The notes beneath the pieces were generated by a model that did not search any database, was not told where the DNA came from, and saw only the letters and a program-made list of their open reading frames with translations. The position numbers were made by a program, and so were the translations under genes. Positions 27,210 through 37,212 of a DNA stretch of 64,000 bases are shown here, piece after piece; position 1 is the first letter of the stretch; each line of letters starts with the position of its first letter. The stretch is from Nodosilinea sp. LEGE 06152 (GTDB lineage Bacteria > Cyanobacteriota > Cyanobacteriia > Phormidesmidales > Phormidesmidaceae): assembly GCF_015207525.1 (NCBI RefSeq), contig NZ_JADEWR010000011.1, positions 225,462 through 289,461 of the forward strand, in the 5' to 3' direction.

Positions 27210-27854
27210 CTAAGCCTTATTGTTCTCGATCGCCCAGCGCGCCAGTTCGGTGCGGTTGTTGAGGCCGGTCTTGCCCAGCATGTTGCTGACGTGGCTCTCA
27301 ATGGTGCGCTGGCTAACCTGAAGCTCGTTGGCGATTTCGCGGTTGGCCATACCCCGAGCCACAAACTGCACCACCCGCAGCTCGGTTGGGGTCAGCTCCA
27401 CGTCAAACGGCACCTGAATGGCCGGGCTGCCGCCACCTTTGATCTGCTGCTTGATCAACCGCGACGCCTGCTTCAGCGAAGACTCGACCTGAGCCACCAG
27501 TTCTTCTGGCTCAAAGGGTTTGACCATGTAGACATCGGCACCAGTGTTTAAACCCTTGACCCGGTCCTGGCTCTGCCCTTTGGCCGACAAAAATAGAATT
27601 GGAATCCACTCGGTAGCCGGGTTTTCGCGTACGTTGCGCACAAAGGCATGCCCATCCATTTCGGGCATCATGACATCACAGATGATCATGTCTGGAATAG
27701 TGTCTTCCAGCATGTCGAGCGCTTCTCGACCGTTGCCCGCTGTTTTAACTTCATAGCCTCGGAACTCCAGATAGTCCTTGACTAACAAAATCAAGTTGGG
27801 GTCGTCGTCAATTAACAGAAGCTGCTTCTGGTCACCGGGATTGGAATCCTTCAT
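27210..27854 (-). CDS. NarL/FixJ-type response regulator (Ycf29-like)
   Basis: 214 residues. The receiver domain has LLLIDDDPN (acidic pocket), ICDVMMPEMDG with the phosphoacceptor Asp, FLSAKGQSQD and the YMVKPFEPEEL Lys. After a linker comes a LuxR-type helix-turn-helix: LTPTELRVVQFVARGMANRE, then IANELQVSQRTIESHVSNML. The overall form resembles the Ycf29 group of cyanobacteria and red-algal plastids. No sensor kinase is adjacent, so its partner is unknown. ATG at 27854. A GGTTTAAGG/CCTTAAACC hairpin lies just past the stop, in 27154-27185. Confidence 0.9.
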   Translation of the reverse strand: MKDSNPGDQKQLLLIDDDPNLILLVKDYLEFRGYEVKTAGNGREALDMLEDTIPDMIICDVMMPEMDGHAFVRNVRENPATEWIPILFLSAKGQSQDRVKGLNTGADVYMVKPFEPEELVAQVESSLKQASRLIKQQIKGGGSPAIQVPFDVELTPTELRVVQFVARGMANREIANELQVSQRTIESHVSNMLGKTGLNNRTELARWAIENNKA

Positions 27855-28265
27855 GCTCTGACAATCACTGCGATTAGTCTGCCGTTAAAACCTAAGTATG
27901 CCCCTGGAGCAAAGTATGCCCTCAATAGCTCCGTATAATCACACTGGTGAGGCAGCACCTACTCTTTTAAGCTGCGCCCTCCTGGGGTGAATCAAAGCCT
28001 TGCTCCTACTGCTGATGATACTTCAACAAACTCACATCAGTGTGGATGCTCTAGGACCAGCTCTGAGGCGATCGCACCCAGCCGCCCGGTTTAGCCCAAA
28101 AAGCACCCTTCAAATCTCCTCCTGCCGTCTTTCCACACAAACGGTCGCCCTGAAAATTAGGACGACCGCTTGCAACGCTAGCTCAACGGTTCTTGGGAGA
28201 ATGAGGCCAGTCAATCACCACCCCAGAGCCTTGAGAAAGACCTGAGCCTGCCTAGCTGTAGAGAA
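27855..28265. other. 411 bp gap between the regulator and the fasciclin gene
   Basis: No gene is supported. A plus-strand TATAAT is at 27934-27939 but lacks a good -35 box and no plus-strand gene follows. A hairpin CGGTCGCCCT/AGGACGACCG at 28144-28168 lies about 100 bp beyond the fasciclin gene's stop and may end its transcript. The 81-codon plus-strand frame at 28000 has no protein-like pattern. Confidence 0.5.
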
Positions 28266-28880
28266 CTACATGGGCAGCAGCACCGAGTCAATAACGTGGA
28301 TAACGCCATTGCTAGCTTCGATATCGGTAGCTACAACGTTCGCTTCGTTGATAGTGACCGCTTCCTCGCTCACCACCACCGTAATAGGAGCACCGGCCAG
28401 GGTATCGACTTCCCCAGAGGCCAGATCGGTCGAGAGCACTTCACCATCCAAGACGTGATAGCTCAAAATTTGGGCTAGCTGGTCGCGGTTCTCAGGCAGC
28501 AGCAGGGTGTCGAGAGTACCCTCGGGCAGTGCCTCAAACGCTTCATCAGTGGGGGCAAAGACGGTTACAGAGAGTTCCGGGTTGCTCAGGGCTTCGGTCA
28601 AGCCAGCCGCTTCAATTGCAGCGGTCAAAATTTCGAAGTTTTCGTCACCAGCCGCAATTTCTGCGATCGACTGCTCTGTAGCGGCCGTAGGCTGCTCGAC
28701 CTCGGTCAGCTCCTCAGCACCAGGTTGGCCAACCTCAGTGGGCTCTTCAGCCGCAGCGGGCTCCTCAACTTGAGACATATGGGTATCGGAGACAGCCTGC
28801 TGAGGAAAGGCGGTGACAGCCAGGGGGGCAGCGCCAAACAGCAGTAGACCGAGTGCAATACGCAGAGTGTTCGGAGTCAT
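28266..28880 (-). CDS. Secreted fasciclin (FAS1) domain protein
   Basis: 204 residues. A signal peptide (LRIALGLLLFGAAPLAVTAF) is followed by an acidic Glu/Pro/Thr linker (EEPAAAEEPTEVGQPGAEEL) and one FAS1 domain. The FAS1 H1 motif is SVTVFAPTDEAFEALPEGTL, the YH motif region is LSYHVLDGEVLS and the end is NGVIHVIDSVLLPM. Such domains mediate adhesion and occur in cyanobacterial periplasmic or extracellular proteins. ATG at 28880. It stands alone. Confidence 0.92.
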   Translation of the reverse strand: MTPNTLRIALGLLLFGAAPLAVTAFPQQAVSDTHMSQVEEPAAAEEPTEVGQPGAEELTEVEQPTAATEQSIAEIAAGDENFEILTAAIEAAGLTEALSNPELSVTVFAPTDEAFEALPEGTLDTLLLPENRDQLAQILSYHVLDGEVLSTDLASGEVDTLAGAPITVVVSEEAVTINEANVVATDIEASNGVIHVIDSVLLPM

Positions 28881-29329
28881 GTGGAGTTACGTCCTAACAG
28901 GGTTTGAAACTAACTGGCAAAACAACTTTACATTGCTTAACCAGACCTGAAGAGTTGTAACACGGAGGAAAGAGGCGACTATCTATCCAAAGATAGAACC
29001 CATTCGTTCCCCAAATTGTCAAAAATGAATTTTTTACAGCCAAATAAATAGCAGGTAGGGTAAGTAAACCTGCAAGCCCAGCAGCCCAAAACCAGATTTA
29101 ACACCCCCTGCCGCCCCCAGGCTGCAGTCAGCCTATTTCAAAATCAGCCCCGTAAAGAATGGTGAACGTGGCTGACATTACAGGGCATGAAATTATGGAT
29201 GGCCATTGCGTTTAGGACATCGGCCGCCTTCAATGGCAAACGCTGGGACAGCACCATGGCGTATAGCCATTGCCTCAGAGGGTACATGGAATGTTCTAAT
29301 CGTTCTGGCGATGGCTATAGTTTTTAGCT
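28881..29329. other. 449 bp gap between fasciclin and ccmP
   Basis: No gene is visible. The left part (to ~29060) is AT-rich and probably holds the fasciclin promoter. An inverted repeat TATAGCCATTGCC at 29261-29273 matches GGCGATGGCTATA at 29305-29317 with one mismatch, 10 bp beyond the ccmP stop. It may be a terminator or a mobile-element remnant. Confidence 0.5.
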
Positions 29330-29974
29330 CTACTCGTTGCGCTGGGTAGCGTTCTGTTCGCGCCCCGGAACAGCTTCCATCGCCGCCAGCACCGCCTGCT
29401 GAGCGGCCAGAATGTCGCGTTCTTCGCCTCCCAGGTAGAGTCGACCGAAACTGCCCACTGAACTAATTTGCAGGATGTTGATCAGGGCGGCTTTTTCGGC
29501 TTCGTTGGCCGCTAGAGAGGCGTAGGCCGCAGGCTCCACCTCAAACACGTAGAGGGTTTGACCCGCAACGATCATATTGCCCCGGCGAGTGCGATTGATG
29601 AGCTGCACGTGGTGCGAGTCTAGGTTGCGAATAACTTGACTGGAGATGATGCGAGGCTTGAGCCGCTCGCGATAGGAAGATACCCCCAGAGCCGAAAGCA
29701 TGGCCCCGCCTGCGGCATGCACTTCACCCTGGTTGCTAGCGTGAATTTCAAGCAGTCCGTAGAGGCGTTCCACAATTAGCGTGCCCGGGCGCACTACTGC
29801 CGCTTTGAGACCAATGTCGAGAATGCGGTTGATCTCAATGCCGGGGGAGATTTCTATCCAAAGGGATGCATCGCCCGGCAGCGGCAAAAACCCCAGCGAT
29901 ACAGTGCCCATGTAGGCCGCATGCTGGGGCTGAAGATTATCGATGTAAACATAGCTGCGAAGATCGACTCCCAA
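29330..29974 (-). CDS. ccmP: Carboxysome shell protein CcmP (tandem BMC domain)
   Basis: 214 residues. It begins [19 protein letters not shown] and has [20 protein letters not shown] and [19 protein letters not shown], then in the second half [17 protein letters not shown] and [16 protein letters not shown]. This matches CcmP, the tandem BMC protein that forms a double-stacked shell trimer with a gated pore for metabolites such as RuBP and 3PGA. The start is TTG at 29974, accepted because homologues begin MG-x-ELRSYVY. It is separate from any other carboxysome gene in this window. Confidence 0.93.
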   Translation of the reverse strand: MGVDLRSYVYIDNLQPQHAAYMGTVSLGFLPLPGDASLWIEISPGIEINRILDIGLKAAVVRPGTLIVERLYGLLEIHASNQGEVHAAGGAMLSALGVSSYRERLKPRIISSQVIRNLDSHHVQLINRTRRGNMIVAGQTLYVFEVEPAAYASLAANEAEKAALINILQISSVGSFGRLYLGGEERDILAAQQAVLAAMEAVPGREQNATQRNE

Positions 29975-30090
29975 ACCCGGTATCCCTCTTTCCTTCCCTG
30001 GTAGTATACCGGGCTGGGGAATAACTTGATGTTGCGGTCTAAGGCTACCCTGGAGCGGAGCGCACCAGCCTAAGCAGCGATAGGCTAGGG

Positions 30091-30435
30091 CTAAAACTTA
30101 GAGCCAAACCCAACTGATGTAGTGCCCATGGCATCGTAAACGGTGAGTCCAAGGGGCAGGTTAAGCTCTCCAGACTCGTCTACCAAGTCGTTGAGGAAGG
30201 GCATTTGCAGCGACTCGGCCAGTTCGCCAATGCCGCCGCCCTCCTGGGGGCCAACCCGCTGGCCCACTTCGCCAGCCAGGCGATCGAGGCTGTCTTGGCT
30301 GTGACTTTCAACCGCCAAAGCATCGGCCATAGTCATAGGAGTCGTTTGCAGGTCTTGGGGGGCGGCCATGGCCTGTATAGGCGCACCGCAAATACCTATA
30401 ACGGCTGTCGCCGCGATCCAGTAGGAGTAGTTCAT
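30091..30435 (-). CDS. Small secreted protein of unknown function
   Basis: 114 residues. Signal peptide: [20 protein letters not shown], cleavage after AMA. The mature part is acidic and short, with [20 protein letters not shown] and ending [12 protein letters not shown] do not recognise a family. ATG at 30435. It lies 117 bp upstream of ccmP on the same strand, but a hairpin-rich gap between them makes co-transcription doubtful. Confidence 0.55.
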   Translation of the reverse strand: MNYSYWIAATAVIGICGAPIQAMAAPQDLQTTPMTMADALAVESHSQDSLDRLAGEVGQRVGPQEGGGIGELAESLQMPFLNDLVDESGELNLPLGLTVYDAMGTTSVGFGSKF

Positions 30436-30744
30436 AGTTCGGGTGTGTGAGGGTGAATAATGGCCGACAACCAGGAACTCAAACCCTTGGCCCTGACAGA
30501 AAGGCGACGAGTTTTTTTAGGTATAACCCGTCAAGTTAGATCGTCAAAGCAAGCTTAATTTAGGGTTCATGAAGTTTCAGGTTCATGAAGCAGCGTATAC
30601 AAAGTAACCTGCACGTAACGTGGCCTACATCGGCCCGTCGATGTAGGTTGCCCATCCCTCGGTAGAACTACCAGGGCAAGGCGACGAAAGTTTTGGTTAC
30701 CTTCGATGGGTTGCCCATTCGGGCAGGGTACTGCTCCTCCGCCT
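30436..30744. other. 309 bp gap with short degenerate repeats
   Basis: No gene is seen. AGGTTCATGAAG-like units recur at 30562-30592. Two GGTTGCCCAT units occur near 30646 and 30709. These look like decayed repeats rather than regulatory sites. Confidence 0.4.
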
Positions 30745-31821
30745 CTAGACGGTGGTGGTTTCGCCGGTTTCAGCGGCAGCGGCAACAGCGACCATGACCT
30801 TAACTAGATCAGTTGCCATTTGCCCTGAGGAGATGGGTGAAGGCTGATTTGCGGCGACGCACTGGAGAAAGTGACGGCACATTTCGCCTAGGGGCTCAAC
30901 CGAGGCGATCGCGATCGCTTCGGTCTGGGACCCCATGGGTACAAAGGGGAACGACTGGGTCTGAAATTGCCCTCGATGTAGGGTTAGCGGGCTCGCTTGA
31001 GGGCTTTCGTCGAGCACCAGGGTACCGCGATCGCCCACCAGCGCCAGTCGCCGCTGCTTGTCAGGGTTGGCCCAGCTAACATGAACCATGGCCTCTAGAG
31101 GATGGGGGCGATCGCCCCGGTCATAGATCAACCGCAGCCAGCCCGCATCACTCAACCCCGAGGTAAAGTTTTCCTGGGGCTGGGGCTGCAGCCACGCCTG
31201 GCCCCAGGCGGCAACGGCGGTGGGCTGCGCCCCTAGCCAGTGGTTGAGAATTGAAATATCGTGAATGGCCAAATCCCAAAAGGCATCGGCATCGGGACGC
31301 ACAGGGCCGAGATTGGTGCGGGCCGCGTAGCCGTAGCGCAGCGTGCCCAGTTCTGGGCAGAGGTCCCGCCCGCGCTGCACCGCCGGGTGGAACAGGTAGG
31401 TGTGGTCAACCATCAGCTGTCGCCGCTGGGCTACCGCTAGCTGGCTCAGGGCGGCACTGGTTCCGTGCTCTAAGGTGAGGGGTTTTTCGCTCAGCACGTG
31501 CAGCCCTTGCTCTAGGGCGGCTTTAATCATAGGGTAGTGGGTGCTGGCGGGGGTAGCAATTACCGCTGCCTCCAGCCCCAGATGGGCGATGGCCTCAGTC
31601 CAGGTGTCGTAGCAGGCCACGCTGCCCGCCAAACTAAAGCGATCGCACAGGTCGTGCAGCCGCTGGCGATCGGGATCTACCAGGGCTACCACCCTGGCTT
31701 CGGGCAGCGCGAGAAAGTTGCGCAGCAGGTGGGTACCCCAGCGGCCCAGGCCAAAAATAGCCAGCTTGAGGGGAGCTAGACCGGGGGCAGATCGATCAGG
31801 GCGAACCAGAGGGTTGGTCAT
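30745..31821 (-). CDS. Gfo/Idh/MocA-family oxidoreductase
   Basis: 358 residues. The Rossmann start LKLAIFGLGRWGTHLLRNFL binds NAD(P). EKPLTLEHG contains the EKP motif that positions the nicotinamide, and LMVDHTYLFHPAVQRG and WDLAIHDISILNHW (with the DxxxH pattern) are the sugar-binding and catalytic parts. Members oxidise or reduce sugars and related polyols. Its 5' end overlaps the 3' end of rnc by 26 bp, so the two are translationally coupled. The substrate is unknown. Confidence 0.9.
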   Translation of the reverse strand: MTNPLVRPDRSAPGLAPLKLAIFGLGRWGTHLLRNFLALPEARVVALVDPDRQRLHDLCDRFSLAGSVACYDTWTEAIAHLGLEAAVIATPASTHYPMIKAALEQGLHVLSEKPLTLEHGTSAALSQLAVAQRRQLMVDHTYLFHPAVQRGRDLCPELGTLRYGYAARTNLGPVRPDADAFWDLAIHDISILNHWLGAQPTAVAAWGQAWLQPQPQENFTSGLSDAGWLRLIYDRGDRPHPLEAMVHVSWANPDKQRRLALVGDRGTLVLDESPQASPLTLHRGQFQTQSFPFVPMGSQTEAIAIASVEPLGEMCRHFLQCVAANQPSPISSGQMATDLVKVMVAVAAAAETGETTTV

Positions 31822-32518
31822 GGATAAGGGTTTGGCGAAGGCGATCGTAGGCGGCGGCGGCCGCCGCCTGCTCGGCCTGCTTTTTGGTGGGGCCGTAGCC
31901 AGTTCCCCAACAGGTTTCCCGAAACCAGACAGTTGATTGATACCGCTGGGGGTCGCCGTCTACGGGGCGCTGCTCGGCGGTGCGGTAAGTGGGCAGGGCT
32001 TTGCTGTGGGCCTGGGTAAGTTCTTGCAGGGCAACTTTGTAGTTTTGCCTGGCCGGGTCTTGGTGCACCGCGATCGCCCTTTGACGTAGCGAGTCGTCTA
32101 GCCAGGCTCGCACCAGCTTCAGATCGTGGGTTTCTAGATACAGCACGGCGACTACGGCTTCTAGGGCATCAGCCAGGTGAGTGGGGCCAGCGTTCATGCC
32201 GGGGCCAAGAAGCAGGTAGGGGGATAGCCCCAGATCCTGGGCCAGTTGAGCCAAGCTGCGATCGCTAACCAGCACCGACCGGAGCGCCGACAGTTCGCCC
32301 ACCGAGGCGTTAGGAAAGCTCTCCTGCAGACATTCTGTCGCCGCTAAACGCAGTACCGCGTCCCCCAGCAGCTCAAGCTGTTCATAGTTGTGGCGAGCAT
32401 CCGCCGACTTGTGGGTCAGCGCCTGGTTCAGATAAGTCAAATCAGGGCTGGCGGGCAATCCCAGCTTTTGCACACAGCGCTCAAGCTGCCGTTGCCGCGA
32501 CAATGGTAGTTCAGTCAC
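31796..32518 (-). CDS. rnc: Ribonuclease III
   Basis: 240 residues. The catalytic domain has YLNQALTHKSADARHNYEQL followed by ELLGDAVLRLA (the signature, with QL for the usual RL) and LADALEAVVAVLYLE, whose Glu is the second metal ligand. A C-terminal double-stranded RNA binding domain follows (NYKVALQELTQ to KKQAEQAAAAAAY). It processes rRNA and other structured RNA. The GTG at 32518 is chosen because a longer reading frame to 32638 would overlap rnpB by about 100 bp and has no RNase III-like residues. Length is normal for this start. Confidence 0.95.
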   Translation of the reverse strand: MTELPLSRQRQLERCVQKLGLPASPDLTYLNQALTHKSADARHNYEQLELLGDAVLRLAATECLQESFPNASVGELSALRSVLVSDRSLAQLAQDLGLSPYLLLGPGMNAGPTHLADALEAVVAVLYLETHDLKLVRAWLDDSLRQRAIAVHQDPARQNYKVALQELTQAHSKALPTYRTAEQRPVDGDPQRYQSTVWFRETCWGTGYGPTKKQAEQAAAAAAYDRLRQTLIHDQPSGSP

Positions 32519-32539
32519 GACTCGTAGAGCGAGTAGAGG

Positions 32540-32922
32540 GGAAGGAGGTAGACATAAGCCGGGTTCTGTTCCCCCGTTACCGGGGGGGCGGTTATCTATC
32601 TGGGACGTTTGTTGCCAAACGCCTCTTGCGGCACTCAACGACGGGGCCGGAAAAAGACCAACCTTGCCCCTTGACCTTGCACCCGACCGGGGTTTACCGA
32701 GCCAGCACCTCTCGACGCTGCTGGTGCGCTCTTACCGCACCCTTGCACCCTTACCTGTGCCCTAAAGTCATTGACCTAGGGCCATCGGCGGTATGTTTCT
32801 GTGGCACTTTCCTCACGGTCGCCCGCACTGGGCGTTACCCAGCAAGTCTGGTCTTTCGGGAGCCCGGACTTTCCTCAGACTGGTAAACACCAGTCCGCAA
32901 CCGCCTGCGCTACCTCCCTCTT
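32540..32922 (-). ncRNA. rnpB: RNase P RNA
   Basis: On the minus strand the 5' end reads AGAGGGAGGTAGCGCAGGCG and continues with the universal GAGGAAAGTCCGGGCTCCC; the 3' part has ACAGAACCCGGCTTATG (P2/P4 partners). These are the bacterial type A RNase P signatures. It cleaves the 5' leader of tRNA precursors with the RnpA protein. A GGTAAGGGTGCAAGGGTGCG segment in the middle is like the short repeats seen in cyanobacterial rnpB. Ends are estimated to within a few bases. It lies about 21 bp upstream of the rnc start. A TAAACT at about 32929-32934 could be its -10 box. Confidence 0.95.
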
Positions 32923-33120
32923 ATCTCTAGTTTAAACCCCAGGGTCAAGAAAGCTGCGGTTAGAGGAAGCGTGGCGAGCAACCTTTTGCTTCGCCCCATC
33001 AATCCTGCGCTTCTACTGGGCCGAAGCAAAGCAAGGGCGAATCCGCTATTCCCGATCAATCCTTGGTCTGCCGTCACGCCTGGTCCTCATCGCCTCAACG
33101 CTGTAACGCTAGAAAACACA

Positions 33121-33152
33121 AAGCCCCGGCGGAGCTAGCTCCGCCGGGGCTT
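33121..33152 (-). terminator. Perfect palindrome terminator of the rpo operon
   Basis: A perfect 32-bp palindrome with 16-base arms, AAGCCCCGGCGGAGCT and its complement. It starts 14 bp past the rpoC2 stop codon at 33166. On the minus strand it is followed by TTGTGTTTTC, a weak T tract. Most likely a Rho-independent terminator. Confidence 0.9.
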
Positions 33153-33165
33153 GAGGGCGATCGCC

Positions 33166-36100
33166 CTAGAGATCGGTTTGATCGTCAATCAGCAGGTCAT
33201 CGTCGTCTAGATCAGAGCCGTTGCCGAGGGCCGTCAGGTCACCGTTGCCCGCCGCACCACGCGTACCGCCATCATCCAAGGACATACCGCCGATCATCTC
33301 GTCGTCATTGAGCATGCTGAGGTTGCCCTCCAGATCGTAGCTGCGGGCGGTGAAGTCATCCAACACCACGTCCTGCAGCACCATGTCGTCGTCCAAAATA
33401 GCCGACTCATAGGCCGAGTCAAGCTCTGGAGACGGGGTTTCCTCGTAGGCGTTGTACCCGGTACCGGCCGGAATTAAGCGTCCGATAATGACGTTTTCCT
33501 TCAGGCCGCGCAGCCAGTCAGACTTGCCCTCGATCGCCGCCTCGGTCAGGACCCGAGTAGTCTCCTGGAAACTAGCCGCCGAGATAAAGCTGTCGGTATT
33601 CAGCGAGGCCTTAGTGATACCCAGCAGCACCGGGGTATATTCCGCCGGAGCACCGCCGGTAATGGCCATCGCTTCATTCACCTGCTCCACCTGGTAGATC
33701 TCGACCAGTTCACCCGGCAGCATTGTGGTATCACCACCGTCATCAATGCGGCACTTCGACGACATCTGCCGCACAATCACCTCGGTGTGCTTGTCAGAGA
33801 TATCAATCCCCTGGGACTGATACACCGACTGCACTTCGTTCACCAAGAACGACTGCACCTTCTCTAACGCTCCCAAAGCGGCATCGTGAATACCCATACC
33901 CTGGCTGAGGTTGTACTTAAAGAACACCTCCAGAATCTGGTGCGGGTTAGCCGGGCCGTCGGTCAGGTGCTCAGCGGTGCTAACCCGCTGGCCATCGGAC
34001 ACCAGCACGTTTTGCCCAGGGCTAATCGGGTACTCCGTGACCACGCCGTCGTCTTCGATGATTTTGACCTCTACGGTTTCGTCATCGCTATAGACAACCT
34101 GGGCATTGCCAGGGCGCTCGGACAATACACAGGCTTCCTTCGGCTTGCGGGCCTCTAGCAGCTCTTCAATTCGGGGTAAACCCTGAATGATGTCGCCGGT
34201 CTTGGCCCGTTCAAACACCAGCAGCACCAGGTTGTCGCCCCGCTGTACCAGGTCGCCATCTTCAATGTGCAGAACCGCGCCGGTAGATACCCGGTAGGGG
34301 CGAGCCAGCCGTAGGGACACCTGACTACCCTCAATGGCGGTAACTTCTCCTGATTCTTCGTAGCTGACGCCCGGAGCCAACTCAGTATTGGCCACCACGA
34401 GGTCGCCCACCTTTACAGTAGGAGCTTGGCCCTGGAGATCTACTTTGACCCGGTCGGCCTCTCGAACCACCAGCACTCGGCGAATGGCTTCTTGTCCCTC
34501 GCGAATACCGCGCACTTCCCCCGATTCTTTACAGCGAATCTCAGTGCGGGCTACCACCGCTCCCGGCTCAATCTGCTGGCCGTCTTCCACCAGCAGGCGG
34601 GTCACGGTTTTACCCTGGGTTTGGTCAGCCACGACATCGCGACGAATCACCTGAGTTTCAAGCACCACCATCTGCAGGCGCATCAGGTCGGCATCTTGAT
34701 CATCGGGCACCAGCTCAATGTCGGCGACCACGTGGGGTGACTCGTCTTCAATGTCGAGCACCAGCTGAGTGCGCAGTAGCTCAACCCCATCCACCGACTT
34801 CACCCGCTCCCCGTCTTTGAAGGGAATGCGCTGAACGGCGCGCAGTTTGATCGAACCAGCGGCATCGGCAGCACTGTCCTGGCTGGGCACAGCGGGCTCG
34901 CTAGGAACGACGTACTCCTCCACCGGGCGCAGCAGCAGAGCAGGGCCGTCGGGAGTTTCGACATACTCTACGTAGCGCAGCGCGTCAGCCACCAGGCCCG
35001 GCATGACCTCTTCGCCAGCGTTGACCAGGGTGCCATCGCGATCCATCACGTCCTCGGGCGCATCCACCATGTGAATTTCGCCGGGTTTGACCAGAATCTC
35101 GCGCAGAATGTCGTTCTTCTGAGTCACTTCGACCACGCCGCTGTTTTGACAGAAGATGTCTTTGACGACCTCAGTTCCCGCTTCCAGGTACTGACCGTCT
35201 TCTACCATCAACAGCGAGATGTCTTTATTGACCTCGTGGGCTTCCTCAGGAATCCACAGGAGGGTGCCACCCTGCACCACTTCGTAGCCCTGCTTACCTT
35301 TGCCCTTCTTGGCTACGTCGACGCCAGAGAATTTGACGATGCCGCCCGTTTGGGTGTGGAAGCGATCGTCTTCGAGTTCAGCGATCACCTGGCCGCTGGT
35401 GACCTTGGCCCCAGGGGTGGCAATTAGGGAGAAGCGCTGACCGTGGGCGGTCTCAATGAAGTAGTGCTCGCGGCCCTGGCCGTGCTCTTTGCGAACCTGA
35501 GCCTGGTCTAGCATCACCGAGGCGGTGATGATTTCGACCTCACGGGTGCCCTTCTCGTCGTCAGCTTCGGGCAGGCGCACCAGACCGCCTCGCTCAGTGG
35601 TGAGCTTGGTTTCAGCCAGGGTGTCGTCGGCGTTGACGTAGTCGCCGTTGCGCACCACGGGTTCAGCGCTGGGGGGCAGGTTATAGACGTCGCCGGCCAG
35701 CACCCAAAGCAGACCACCCCGCTGGGCTAGGCGAGTAGTGTTGCCCTGACGGTCGGTTTTTTCTTCCTGGACGAGGCCAGCAAATTTCACTTCCCCAGCC
35801 AGATCAGAGGTCACGTCCTTGGTAGCTTTCTCAGTCACCTTGCGGGTGCGTCCGGCGGAGGGCAGCTCGGCTAGCAGCTGCTCTTTTTGCACCGTCTCGC
35901 CATCGCTGACAAACAAAATCGTGCCCTGAGGCAGAGACTCGGTTTTGTTTTTACCCGTGCCTTCAATCACAATGTCGGCGTTTGCCTCCAGCATGAGGGC
36001 TTCTTCGCCGTAGCGGGTGCGGAAGGCGCGGGTCTTGAGGTTTTTGGGCAGCTTCACGGTGCCGTCTTTGGTGGCCCGAATCCGGGGTGCCACTTCACCT

Positions 36101-37155
36101 GTGAAGGTACCACCCGTGTGGAAGGTCCGCATGGTCATCTGAGTGCCGGGCTCGCCGATAGACTGGGCGGCAATGATGCCCACGGCTTCGCCCAAATCGA
36201 CCATTTCTGAGTGAGCCAGGCTCCAGCCGTAGCAGAGGCGGCAGACAGAACGGGTCGCCTCACAGGTAAGGGGCGATCGCACCACTACCCCTTCAACCCC
36301 AGCCTCAGCCAGCATTTCGGCAGTTTCGGGAGAAACGGGGTGGTCTTTCTCCAGCAGCACCTCACCGCTTTGGGGATGCACGACATCTTCAGCCACCACC
36401 CGGCCCAGCAGGCGGTTTTCCAAAGGAATCAGCACCCGCTCACCGTCGGTCATACTGCGCAAGGGAATACCCCGCTCAGTGCCGCAGTCGTGCTCACGAA
36501 TGATCACGTCCTGGGATACGTCGACGAGACGGCGGGTCAGGTAGCCCGAGTCCGCCGTCCGTAGGGCGGTATCCACCAGACCCTTACGGGCACCGTAGGA
36601 GGAAATCACGTACTCGGTAACGGTCAACCCCTCCCGGAAGTTGGTCTTGATAGGCAGGTCGATGATCTCCCCCTGGGGGTTAGCCATCAGACCCCGCATG
36701 CCCACCAGCTGGCGCACCTGGGAGATGTTCCCCCGAGCCCCAGAGAAGGCCATCATGTACACCGAGTTGAGCGGGTTATTTTCTTTGAAGTTTTTGACCA
36801 CCTGGTCTTTCAGCTCTTCGCTGGTGTCGTTCCAGGTGTCGATTACCTTGGTCAGACGCTCCACTTCGGTAATTTCGCCGCGGGTGTAGCGCTCTTCGGT
36901 AACGCGAATGTCTTCTTCGGCAGCCGCTAGCATGCCCTTCTTCTCCTGCGGTACCTGGAGGTCTTCCACGCTAATGGAAACCCCGGCCCGGGTAGCGTAC
37001 TTAAAGCCCAGCTCCTTAATGCGGTCGGCCATCTGAGAGGTACGCGCGGTGCCGTGCTGGGTGAACGACCAGGCGATCAGCTTCTTGAGCTGCTTTTTGT
37101 CAATAATACGGTTCCGAAAAATCAGAGACGATTGAGGTGCCCCTTGCTCAGCCAT
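33166..37155 (-). CDS. rpoC2: RNA polymerase beta' subunit (C-terminal part of split beta')
   Basis: 1329 residues. It is the cyanobacterial RpoC2, equivalent to the C-terminal two-thirds of the beta' subunit of other bacteria. Recognisable parts are [17 protein letters not shown] at the start, [13 protein letters not shown], the trigger-loop region [16 protein letters not shown] and, near the end, [17 protein letters not shown]. Between about residues 340 and 980 lies the large insertion (SI3) made of repeated sandwich-barrel hybrid motifs, typical of cyanobacteria. The acidic tail [15 protein letters not shown] is less conserved. It is the last gene of the rpoB-rpoC1-rpoC2 operon. Confidence 0.98.
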   Translation of the reverse strand: MAEQGAPQSSLIFRNRIIDKKQLKKLIAWSFTQHGTARTSQMADRIKELGFKYATRAGVSISVEDLQVPQEKKGMLAAAEEDIRVTEERYTRGEITEVERLTKVIDTWNDTSEELKDQVVKNFKENNPLNSVYMMAFSGARGNISQVRQLVGMRGLMANPQGEIIDLPIKTNFREGLTVTEYVISSYGARKGLVDTALRTADSGYLTRRLVDVSQDVIIREHDCGTERGIPLRSMTDGERVLIPLENRLLGRVVAEDVVHPQSGEVLLEKDHPVSPETAEMLAEAGVEGVVVRSPLTCEATRSVCRLCYGWSLAHSEMVDLGEAVGIIAAQSIGEPGTQMTMRTFHTGGTFTGEVAPRIRATKDGTVKLPKNLKTRAFRTRYGEEALMLEANADIVIEGTGKNKTESLPQGTILFVSDGETVQKEQLLAELPSAGRTRKVTEKATKDVTSDLAGEVKFAGLVQEEKTDRQGNTTRLAQRGGLLWVLAGDVYNLPPSAEPVVRNGDYVNADDTLAETKLTTERGGLVRLPEADDEKGTREVEIITASVMLDQAQVRKEHGQGREHYFIETAHGQRFSLIATPGAKVTSGQVIAELEDDRFHTQTGGIVKFSGVDVAKKGKGKQGYEVVQGGTLLWIPEEAHEVNKDISLLMVEDGQYLEAGTEVVKDIFCQNSGVVEVTQKNDILREILVKPGEIHMVDAPEDVMDRDGTLVNAGEEVMPGLVADALRYVEYVETPDGPALLLRPVEEYVVPSEPAVPSQDSAADAAGSIKLRAVQRIPFKDGERVKSVDGVELLRTQLVLDIEDESPHVVADIELVPDDQDADLMRLQMVVLETQVIRRDVVADQTQGKTVTRLLVEDGQQIEPGAVVARTEIRCKESGEVRGIREGQEAIRRVLVVREADRVKVDLQGQAPTVKVGDLVVANTELAPGVSYEESGEVTAIEGSQVSLRLARPYRVSTGAVLHIEDGDLVQRGDNLVLLVFERAKTGDIIQGLPRIEELLEARKPKEACVLSERPGNAQVVYSDDETVEVKIIEDDGVVTEYPISPGQNVLVSDGQRVSTAEHLTDGPANPHQILEVFFKYNLSQGMGIHDAALGALEKVQSFLVNEVQSVYQSQGIDISDKHTEVIVRQMSSKCRIDDGGDTTMLPGELVEIYQVEQVNEAMAITGGAPAEYTPVLLGITKASLNTDSFISAASFQETTRVLTEAAIEGKSDWLRGLKENVIIGRLIPAGTGYNAYEETPSPELDSAYESAILDDDMVLQDVVLDDFTARSYDLEGNLSMLNDDEMIGGMSLDDGGTRGAAGNGDLTALGNGSDLDDDDLLIDDQTDL

Positions 37156-37212
37156 AGGTTTTGCCCTTTGTAATGTGCCTGTGATGTTCGTGCTGTGGTG
37201 GTGTGGTGGCCC

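Noticed and set aside
28000-28245. 81-codon plus-strand frame before the fasciclin gene
   Set aside because: No ribosome site, low-complexity composition and no family pattern, despite a TATAAT about 60 bp upstream.
32519-32638. N-terminal extension of rnc reaching into rnpB
   Set aside because: The extra residues do not resemble RNase III and the DNA is the 3' part of RNase P RNA; the GTG at 32518 gives a normal protein.
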